From Leucaena leucocephala (taxonomy: Eukaryota > Streptophyta > Magnoliopsida > Fabales > Fabaceae), in contig CM073518.1 of NCBI GenBank assembly GCA_037074615.1, forward strand, positions 8,928,001 through 8,992,000: 64,000 bases of DNA, written 5' to 3'. Shown in pieces: positions 10,743 to 18,910 of this stretch. Each line of letters starts with the position of its first letter. The stretch's first letter is position 1. A program made the translations under genes and the position numbers. The notes beneath the pieces were generated by a model. That model was not told the DNA's origin, ran no database searches, and was given only the letters and a program-made list of their open reading frames with translations.

Positions 10743-12703
10743 TATGTGTGGTTATCAAAGTTACTCTCTATGATTATGAGTCGCGACTAGTGTCCATTTA
10801 TGTCACAACTAATATTCCTTATTTTATGAAGATTTCTTCTCTGTGTAAAATAGTCGTGACCTGATGCCCTTTTTGTCACGACTAAAAGTGATTCTCTGCT
10901 GAAAAATTCTTCTATTTCATTCTGATTATTGCTTGGTCTATCAGAATTTACTGTCATGGATTTAAAATTAAATTTTGAACATATACTTTTGAACATTAGC
11001 AAACATGATGAAGTGTGAGTTGCTTGTTTCATTGATTGATTGCTAGAAATTGTGTGTAATATCCCAATTTTCAGGCCAGAGATTTAGTACGTAGCCTGAA
11101 ATAGATATATCCCTTTGAGTAGAAGTCCCAAAAACATACAGAGGGATTTTAGGGACTAAACTACAAATAAGTGAAAGTCTAGGGACTTATGTGTAAATAG
11201 TGAGAGTCCCTAGGGATATGATGGCCATTTATGCAAAGAAAGGGATTAAATTGCAAAAGAAAGAAAATGAAGGGGCTTAAGTGCAATTATGGAAAGTATA
11301 AAGCCAAAAAGGAAAAGTAGACAAAAAGGTGGGGTCCTTAAGTGTAATTTTAGCCAAATAAAAAGGGACTTAATTGAAAAGAAGAAAAGTTCCTTGCGGC
11401 TAAAGTATAATTAAAGAAAGTCAGGCCGGAAGTGGTTTGGACTGTCCGAAAGTATTTCAGTCCCAGATTTCACCGGTAGAGAGAGCAAGTGACGCTCGGT
11501 AATCTGGCTTAATACAGGAATTTTTCAAGACTCCAGATAGCCAGAATTGATCTGATAGTCCAAAAGTTATAAAAATTCCTACCGGATATTCTAGAAATCA
11601 GATGTAAGTGAGAAAATACAGGATGATGGGAGTGTGAGGCCTCCGGGTATCCGATAGGGAGATTTATCGGTATTTGAAAAGGGACTGAATGAGTTCGGAT
11701 GACCTCAGTCAGATGACTGATATGACTCACAGGGATGCCTGAACACCGCAGGCCAGTGTATCGGACAGAAGGAGCCGGTGTCCGGATATATGTATCAACG
11801 GTGAATAATAGATAAAATATTCAATAATCATTGATAAGAGAGGATTCCTCGTAATACGTGCCATGAAGGTAATGGACCCTGAGAGGCCCAATAATGGTGC
11901 CAACAAAGGTCCAGTAAGACCCTTACAAAAATGCCCCTGTGTTGTATTAAAGGGTAATAGAGGAATGGAGGGCATTTTGGTCATTCTGGACGGGCCCAGG
12001 AGCCAAGGCACCTACAGATAAAGTTACTTAGACTCAGTATATGCCCTGACAGAGTACAGAAGGGTGTAAAATGATGATTTTACCCTTAGGATTAAAATAG
12101 TGCAAGAAAGGGCACCCAAGGGTATTTTGGTAATTTGTCAAGGGATGTTTCTTGGGAATCGAGCCATCAGAGTACTTGGGCTTGATCAGGATCCAAGATA
12201 ACATTCCCAGAGCCCAAAAACGTAGGCCCAGTGATATGTGGGAAAAAGTGGCATTAAAATACTATTTTAATGTTGTTTCAATAAAGTAAAGTTACTTGGT
12301 CGGCACGATAACCGAGGAGGTGATCAGATAAAGTCCTGGACTTATCTGGATAGCATTGGAAGGCGTGAAAGGTCCCTTCCAGATGCCACATGGCGTCATA
12401 TTAGAGGGAGAAGAAAAGTTAAGGACATGTGACACAATCTTAGCTGGTGAGTCCAGTTTGTGGGAAATCGGACCGGACCGGTACTGGATTGGACTGGAAC
12501 TACTGAGTCAGCTGATGAGGTGTCCGAGAAGCTTGCAATTTCGCCATGTGAGAAATGTGCATGATGAGGTGTCCCATGAGGTGGCTTTGAGATGATGTCA
12601 TGCATGATGCAGTAAAAGGAATAAAAGAAAATAGGAAATTCCGGAAAAACCAGGACCACAGGATCAGATGGCTTCAAAATTATGGAAATGCCATTGAAGG
12701 AAA

Positions 12704-12712
12704 CTATAAATA
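12704..12712 (+). promoter_or_regulatory. LTR TATA box
   Basis: CTATAAATA is followed by a C run, as in all related LTRs of the window: 20698-20706, and on the minus strand 6939-6946, 24544-24552, 27428-27436, 31259-31267 and 34348-34356. Conservation at the same place in families A, B and C supports it as the core promoter, with transcription expected about 30 bases downstream. Confidence 0.75.
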
Positions 12713-12867
12713 ACCCCCCATTCATTCATATGCCACGGCCAAGGAGCCTTTAAGAGAGAGGGGGAAGTGCTAGAGAGAGAAAGTGAGAGGAAGAAAGAAA
12801 GAAAGAAAGGAAGTTCTGGCGGAGCTGGAAGCAGTATAGAGATAGTAGAGCTCTGCTAACTCTTGAG

Positions 12868-13123
12868 GTAGTAACTAATCCTAGCTTTTATGTAATGGCT
12901 TTGTGATTTGTTGTGCTATTGTTTGGTTGGATTGTTGTCTTATATGTTATGTCTGAAGCTCTGCTATAATGCTATGATCATATGTTATTAACCATGGAAG
13001 CACACGGCATACTTATCTGTACACAATCACAAGCAAGCACTGTCACTCTGCATTACATATATTGTTATGATTGTTGCTACTGAGATTCCCCCGAATCTCA
13101 TCCCAATAAGTAAACCATTACAG
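12868..13123 (+). promoter_or_regulatory. Candidate leader intron in LTR with hairpin
   Basis: The donor candidate GAG|GTAGTAAC lies 164 bases after the TATA box. The acceptor candidate CCATTACAG ends at 13123, giving a 256-nt GT-AG interval. At 13081-13100 TGAGATTC-CCCC-GAATCTCA forms a perfect 8-bp stem, and its 3' arm contains CTCAT, which fits the plant branch-point consensus, 23 nt before the acceptor. The same order recurs in the other LTRs. Splicing is inferred, not shown. Confidence 0.45.
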
Positions 13124-14043
13124 GGGAGGTTATGTCAAAGTGAATTTTGGGAATTTTAGGAGACGCCGTTATGCTGCCGAAATTATGACAAGATGGCAAT
13201 AGTAGAGAAAGGAGCTGATACGTACTGTGTACATAGGTACTGTCTAAGGAGGCTGGAAGTGAGTGGACCTAGCCGGTTCATCCAGTCTTTCCTGGGTACT
13301 TACGTAGAATGGTAGTTCTCACGGGAATTACCGAATCGGTACAAGATCAGTTACTTTCTGAAGATGAAGCGTAGCGGTTATGCTACCGGATTTTAGGCAA
13401 GAAATGATGTAATAGAAATATGAGGATTTCATACATGCCCTGATGTATAATGACTTATTATTTAATAAAGATATTGTTTGGCATGTTTGACTGATATATG
13501 ATGGATGTATGCATATGTATGCAAAGTTGATTGCTGAAAATTACCACGGTGAACAGTAACACGTGGTGACAAGGTCATGTTTGATAAAAGATTAAAAATA
13601 GTAAATGGATGAATAAATGTATGAAATTTTTATGGTAAATATTATACATACCAAGCTTTAATTTGATATATAAAATGTTTCATTTGGATGTCTACACATG
13701 AATATATTGGGACCAGAATGCTGGATTCAGGAGAAAAACTTTGGACGAACAGTAAAGTTGTGACGTTGACTGAAGTTGACTCGGTCAATGCATAGTCAAC
13801 AAGTTATTTTTCCCTGAAATATAATTGAGTTAGCTTAAATTATCAATTGGAACCACTTAATTTCAATTTTTATAGAATTAGTTATGATTTTTCAAAGTCA
13901 GGTCACTCATCTGGAATTTTCATAGTGAACAGTACTCGATAAGAGTAAAACTCCAGATTGAGAAATTGGACTTCAATGACCTTGAAAGTGGTTCTAAATG
14001 CTACCAAATGGTCCCTAAGACATACGAAAGTAAGGATATTTCA

Positions 14044-14608
14044 TTTTGGTATCAGAGCAAAGGATTTTGACTTAGGAAATGCTCTGAACAGATAATTTAT
14101 GGTGTTAGTACAGAATAAGGTTAGCACAGAACAAAGGGTTCTGGCTCAGAACATAAGATTCTGGCACAGAACAGAAGGTTCTGGCTCAGTGATGCTCTGG
14201 TTGAGTTATTTTGATTCCTTAACCAAATGAGAAGTTTGAGTGGTCTTCTCCCTAGAATATGATATAGGGATGGTGTTCACTGCTTGAAAAGGTTTATACA
14301 GAAGATAGTGACACCCAGATGAATGAGGCTGTACCCCGAGCTTTATAATCTTACGAAGGATATGATTATGATGGGCTAATCTTAGTCAGCCGATACAGTA
14401 GAGGTATCGTGTTTATTAACACAATATGGCTGGACTAAGCAGAATAATGCTTAAGAAGCAGTTTCCTCTATGGATAGAGACAGAAGCTGATCAGTTCACG
14501 ACTAAAGAAGTTGTAAGAGTAGCTCTAGGTATCGTGTTGTGACCAGATACTATAGTGAGGATGCCAGATATCCAAGTTACAACAAGTTAAGTCATAAGTC
14601 ACGATGAG
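14044..14608 (+). other. Untranslated leader of element A
   Basis: The 565 bases between the LTR and the gag start include the primer-binding site and a threefold near-repeat at about 14,110-14,190 (GGTTAGCACAGAACAAAGG, RRTTCTGGCWCAGAACA-type units). No gene is seen. An in-frame stop lies just before the gag start. Confidence 0.6.
14047..14058 (+). promoter_or_regulatory. Primer-binding site, initiator Met-tRNA
   Basis: TGGTATCAGAGC lies three bases after the 5' LTR end and is complementary to the 3' end of plant initiator Met-tRNA, the usual primer of these elements. It is intact. Confidence 0.9.
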
Positions 14609-15709
14609 ATGCGGGTAACCCAGGCTAGCCAAGATCAAGAACGAGATTCTGTTATCGCTGCGGCGGTTGCTACTGCAGTTGCTAGCTTACAGCAGACTGA
14701 GAAGGAGGTAGTGCCAGAAAATGATATAGAACCTGAACCTCAGCCAGATCATGAGCAGACTGGAATGAATAGACATCAGGGGTCTATAGGAATTAACAAT
14801 AACCAGGGAAGTCTGCAAACATGGATGGAACGATTCCATAATTTTAACCCGCCCATGTTTGAAGGGACTTTTGACACCCAAGTAGCTGAGGATTGGGTTA
14901 GCCAGTTAGAGAAAATCTTTAAGATTTTAGAATGTCCCACTAAAAGAAAGGCCCAGCTGGTAGTTTACAAGCTAGAAAAAGATGCAGATAGGTGGTGGAG
15001 GAATACAGAAGTGATTCTGCACTCAAGAAATATTCCACTTACATGGGAAGTATTTCTTGAGCAGTTCAATGAGAGATATTTTCCACAGTCAGTAAGGGAT
15101 GAACGTGAAGCAGAATTTTTAATATTAAAGCAGGGTGAGCAAGAACCCTTTGATGATTATCTTGCTAAGTTCATCCATCTTTCACGATATTCCACTTACC
15201 TATGCTGTATGAATGATGAAAGGTAGACCACTGAGAAGTTAACTCGTGGGTTAAATCCTACATTGAAGGAGAAAGTTTTTCCTAGACAGATACGGAGGTT
15301 TAATAAAGCAGTAGAGGTATGCAGGATCACGGAAAAGAATGTGCAATATCCAGAAAAGAGTGAGCCTGCTACATCAAGAGTGATACCACCAAGTTCCTTG
15401 AGAGGGAACAGTAAGAAGAGAAATGGGCCAGCATATGGGTCAGAAGTTAATAAGAAGCAGGGAAGTAGGCCAGGTAGTGGGTCAAGAGAAGTTAGTAGGC
15501 AACCAAGGCCTAATATATGTGGGAACTGTGGTCGAGACCATGGTACGAGGCCTTGTCCAGTAGGTCGAGGGTTATGCTATAGGTGTGGAAAGTCTGGACA
15601 TTATGCCAGGGAGTGTCCACAGAACACAGTAGGCGAAAGATACCCGACTCAGGGAAGAGTATATACCCTGACTGGCAACGAGATAAGAAAGTCTCCTGCA
15701 CCAAATTAA
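14609..15709 (+). pseudogene. gag: Gag polyprotein of element A, one in-frame stop
   Basis: The 366-codon frame encodes the capsid and nucleocapsid that would form the virus-like particle and bind element RNA. An acidic, Gln-rich N-terminus (residues 1-70) is followed by the retrotransposon gag domain with WVSQLEKIFKILECPTK, DADRWWRN and FLEQFNERYFPQSVRDERE (residues 85-200). Near the C-terminus are CGNCGRDHGTRPC (CX2CX3HX4C) and CYRCGKSGHYAREC (CX2CX4HX4C), the double zinc knuckle typical of Tekay-like gag. A single TAG at 15224-15226 interrupts it and the frame continues unchanged. ATG at 14609 is the first Met after an in-frame stop. Nothing resembling protease follows, so the protein ends after the knuckles. 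Apart from the stop it looks nearly intact. Confidence 0.85.
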
Positions 15710-15956
15710 GGTACGAGTTTATGTGTGTTCTATTTCCACTGGCTAATGAATGGATAAATCCTGTATGTGATTGGATTGTATTGTCCAGTATGCATACTAT
15801 TGAGCTACCCTATACCTAATATGTTGTCTTTGTATAAGGATGAGTATGATTACAGGTTTTAAAAGTAGGAAGTAGAGAAAACATATACACGATAGTTAGG
15901 GTTAGTCAAACCCTTGAGCGTTAAAACTTATATTATGGCTAAAAGGAGTCCAGGTC

Positions 15957-16090
15957 ACGACGTTATGAGAAATAGGTCGCGACTAAAGGACACAGAAATG
16001 CCAGGTCGTGATGAGTAGCGTATGACAGTCGCGACTAAAAGTCGCAGAGCATGTAAGTTGCGACTATGCAGTTCTCAGGTCGCAACAAAG
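15957..16090. repeat. GTCGCGAC motif cluster in element A interior
   Basis: Seven motif copies lie in about 130 bases: GTCACGAC, GTCGCGAC, GTCGTGAT, GTCGCGAC, GTCGCAGA, GTTGCGAC and GTCGCAAC. Two are exact; most of the others differ by CpG transitions. They are often preceded by AG and followed by TAAA. Confidence 0.8.
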
Positions 16091-17164
16091 ATAGCAGAGG
16101 CTATATGATAATAAAGGTACCAACCTTGCTGAAGTTCATCAGCTAGAGGATTGGAATAGCATATGGTAAGCCAGACAGTAAAAAGGTACTGAGGTACGAA
16201 AGATCAGTTTAAGACAATGTGTAAAAGTAGATCCTCTATGTGATAACTAAGAGAAGATCTACGTTACAGGGGTTTTATTCAGCTAATCTGAATAGAAGAC
16301 CTAAAAGCTAGGATGAGATTTGCCCAGGAATGATCCTAGTACATGGCCTAGTGGTAAAGACGTGATGGTTAATAGATAAAGAGTTAATGTTCCCTGAGCA
16401 GAGAGATTCCATACGAAGAAGTAGTAGACCTAGGGGAGAATACCCTAGAGAACAGAAGTAATAGTGAGAAATGATGAATGAGATCCATGAGGATTAAGGA
16501 TCAAGAGAAAGGTAAATAAGGAACCATAGTCCGGTCAAGAATCGACTGGGACTGAGAGATAGTAAAGAGGTAGCCACAGTTAAGAGATAAAGTGACTCCC
16601 CTACATCCTATATGAGATAGAGTAATGAAGGGTTGAGTCTATACCCTAGTAAGAGGGTAGCGTGGCAGCCTAAGTGAAATAGATAGTTGTTTCAGGAAGA
16701 ATGATCAGGATATGATAGGCAATATGATAAAAGAAATATATTTTGAGGTTTACTTAGATTATTACAGTGTCTGATGGATGGTTGAGCAAAATATAATAAT
16801 GATATGGCTTATGTTGCCATAAGATATGATAGTTGCATCTCCTTGCAGTTGTCAAATGATGACATGCATGTTAGAATATGCTATGATGAATGGATACTCC
16901 CTTTTTGCAGTGCATGCAGGGTAGAGTATGTATGAGTACACATATGAGATGAGAAATTTAAGAGAAAGTATGTTGCTCCCATACCATATGATATGCAATG
17001 AGGAATGTATTGGGGATGATAGATAGTCTCAATTGATGGGACGATAAGTTATGATATGATACTCAACCATGATGTATGATTGAGGTTACTCAGGTATTTC
17101 TATAGGCTTGTGAATACAGTACTCAGGGCCATTTCTATTGAGCGGAATGGTATACAGATAACGG

Positions 17165-17335
17165 TAAAGAGATTGTTTCTAGATCACTCTTTAGATAAGA
17201 GTTGGATCTGAAACAGATAGCTCTCAGATAGAGCTAGATTCAGATGAGTACAGATCACTCTTCAAATAATAGTTGGATCTTATATAGAATGCTCGTAGTT
17301 AGAGCATAGTTCAAATGGCTCGCAGTTAGAGCACA
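17165..17335 (+). repeat. Imperfect repeat region (AGATCACTCTT / GAGTTGGATCT / TAGAGC)
   Basis: AGATCACTCTT occurs at about 17,182 and 17,245, each followed by GTTGGATCT. TAGAGC or AGAGCAC units recur to 17,330. The reverse complement of this pattern is present in element B at about 32,560-32,740, so it is a shared property of the family's interior. Confidence 0.7.
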
Positions 17336-17510
17336 GGGTGAAAGATGAGAAGGAACTCTTGAGTACAAGAAGAAGTAAGTAAGTCTAGGTAAATAATATG
17401 AGGCTACTAAATATATTTTAAAATTTTTATGGAGTTATCAACAGGTGGAAGCAGTTAACCTTATAACCTAGTCTGTTGGTTTAATATCTTCGGGAGATAT
17501 ACAGTACAAT

Positions 17511-17672
17511 AGAATCGTAGTTAGATTCTTGAGGGTCGCAGTTAGATCCTAGCATGGCTCCAGGGTCGCAGTTAGATCCTAACAACTTCAGAGTCGCAGT
17601 TAGATTCTGAAGAGACTAACGGTTGATCGCAGTTAGATCCCGAGGTCGCAGTTAGACCTAGCCTAAGGAAAG
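17511..17672 (+). repeat. TCGCAGTTAGATC tandem array
   Basis: Six copies of a unit close to GGTCGCAGTTAGATCCT occur with 20-37 bp spacing and variable spacers such as GAGG, AACAACTTCAGA and AAGAGACTAACG. The matching inverted array in element B (30415-30509, continuing at 32218) is split by a solo LTR. The array is distinct from the GTCGCGAC clusters, although both contain TCGC. Confidence 0.85.
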
Positions 17673-18057
17673 TAATGAGCCATGAGATATGAGTACAATG
17701 TAGCATCTCTATCGGAAGATGAATGCCAAAGACGAAGTTAAGGTGAGGAAGCTTCCCTAGTTGATAAACTCACCCAGAGAAATTATTTATAATGGTTTTC
17801 TCAGATAGCCTCTATCATACAGACTGGACTTAGTTTTTCCTTAATAAAGACGGAGTCCAGGTCCAAATCTGAGTATTGATATTCAAAGTTTTGTGGAATT
17901 ATGCCTGAGAAGCAGAAAAGAGAATTTCCTGTGTATAGAGAATAGGAAAGCATTGGCTAAGAGCACTTTGGGAGGTAACTCAAGTTGTGAAGCCAATAGC
18001 AAGAGAAAGAGGCAATAGTTCAGGCAAGGGACTGATCAAGGGAATGATCAGGTTGGA

Positions 18058-18190
18058 GAGCAAAGATGTCAATGTGGTGGAAAGAGCCATGGCACATGGG
18101 AGTGTTGAGCAGGGCAAAGCAGTTATGGTAAGAAATGCCACTTGGTAAGATGTTGCCCTAAGAATGCTGACATCCCTAAGAAAGGTCTTT
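18058..18190 (+). pseudogene. Decayed second gag zinc-knuckle segment in element A
   Basis: The translation in the frame starting near 18,063 reads RCQCGGKSHGTWEC, a stop, then AGQSSYGKKCHLVRCCP. It lines up with the double zinc knuckle of the intact gag (CGNCGRDHGTRPC…CYRCGKSGHYARECP). It keeps most Cys and the first His but has a stop and a shifted second knuckle. It lies about 2.5 kb downstream of gag, between noncoding repeats. It may be the relic of an older gag copy captured or duplicated in this non-autonomous lineage. Chance resemblance is unlikely but the alignment is short. Confidence 0.5.
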
Positions 18191-18876
18191 GCTCTTACCA
18201 CAGACAGAGTCTCCAAATTTCCTGAGGTCGACCCTAAGAATGGTTAAGAAGAACCATAGCAGTAAGGGCGACTGAGCTATAAGGAACTATAGGCCTAGAT
18301 AATGATGTGGATAATGAAGAGTTCTTTTCTGATCTAAAGGAAGTGGTAATAAAAGGACAGAAAGACCTAGAGAAGAGGGTCTAAGGCAAAGCAAAGATAG
18401 AACGTAGTTCTATGAAAGAGAATACTAAGGCCTAGAGCTATAAGAATAGTAACCTAGCCCTAACCCAGAAGTACGAAAGGTGCTAAGGCAAGCATAGCCT
18501 AACGATAGATAAGCCCTGAGAAGGGATAAGAAAAAGTGCAAATGCCACAAAAGTTGGGCATAGGTGCATGAAGTTATGAGAACAGTTAAGAAAAGTCAGA
18601 GAAGTTATCTGGGTTATGATCTCGTATCAGGAGAAAGAAAGTCAGAAGAACAATATCTCTCCTGAGAGATTAGAAAAGTGTAAGAAGGGTGATGAAGACC
18701 CAGAATTACATCAAAATTCTAAGGGATAAGATAGGAAAGAAATGGACACTACTCACAGGGGTAATGAGTTGTCCATATGCATAAGATGATAGATGCCCCA
18801 AGCCTTAGTCATAAACCAGGAAAGGATACACAGAGGAAATATATCCAGGATAATTGACTAAGATGCTAAGTAAATT

Positions 18877-18910
18877 TCGAGGACGAAATTTTTTTTAAGG
18901 GGGGTAGAAA
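18877..18910 (+). promoter_or_regulatory. Polypurine tract region of element A
   Basis: GAGGACGAAATTTTTTTTAA is followed by GGGGGGTAGAAA directly before the 3' LTR. This is the plus-strand primer site expected in chromovirus-type elements. Element B has the same signal inverted at 28564-28598. Confidence 0.85.

Larger units (their letters stand above)
9985..10885. repeat. Decayed GTCGCGAC motif cluster in Athila 3' region
   Basis: Exact GTCGCGAC occurs at about 10,200 and 10,781. Around them lie GTCACAAC, GTCGTGAT, TTACGACT, CCGTGAC, GTCACAACT, GTCGTGACC and GTCACGACT, mostly one or two transitions from the palindrome. The MITE at 10217-10742 separates the two halves. This is the same motif as in the U3 arrays at 7525, 24985 and 31768 and in element A's interior, but in a different retrotransposon lineage. 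Confidence 0.7.
9674..11054 (+). mobile_element. Athila-type 3' noncoding region, first part
   Basis: The region follows the integrase stop and has no coding capacity. AAGTGTGGGGGAG occurs at 9763-9775 and again at 9903-9915, the sort of purine run found downstream of pol in Athila elements. The part between 9,990 and 10,885 has scattered GTCGCGAC motifs and their CpG-transition variants, split by a MITE. The region is interrupted at 11054 by element A and resumes at 22037. Confidence 0.6.
11055..14043 (+). repeat. 5' LTR of element A
   Basis: The 2,989-bp LTR starts TGTAATATCCCAATTTTCAG and ends AAGTAAGGATATTTCA. U3 is about 1.65 kb, followed by a TATA box (12704), a purine-rich leader (GAAAGAAAGAAAGAAAGG near 12,790), a splice-donor candidate (12868), a hairpin (13081-13100) and an acceptor candidate (13123). 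Compared with the 3' LTR it lacks two segments, about 85 bases near 11,620 and about 50 bases near 11,925. The losses are therefore in this copy or predate its final exchange. Open frames inside it on both strands recur in other LTR copies and are not genes. Confidence 0.92.
15710..18876 (+). mobile_element. Noncoding interior of element A
   Basis: About 3.2 kb occupies the place where protease-reverse transcriptase-integrase would stand, yet no pol motif is seen in any frame. In order it holds a GTCGCGAC cluster (15957-16090), a block shared with 61-850 and 1290-1420 (16,240-17,080), a GATC…AGTTGGATCT/AGAGC repeat region (17,165-17,335), a TCGCAGTTAGATC array (17511-17672) and a decayed second zinc-knuckle segment (18058-18190). 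Much of it is also kept, in inverted orientation, in element B at 28,600-33,000 and 36,607-37,180. Confidence 0.8.

Noticed and set aside
12356..12725. Overlapping frames on both strands, recurring at 20377-20716
   Set aside because: They lie in LTR U3/TATA region of element A and differ by frame-breaking changes between copies.
17980..18216. 78-codon minus-strand frame
   Set aside because: It is antisense to the decayed second zinc-knuckle segment of element A.
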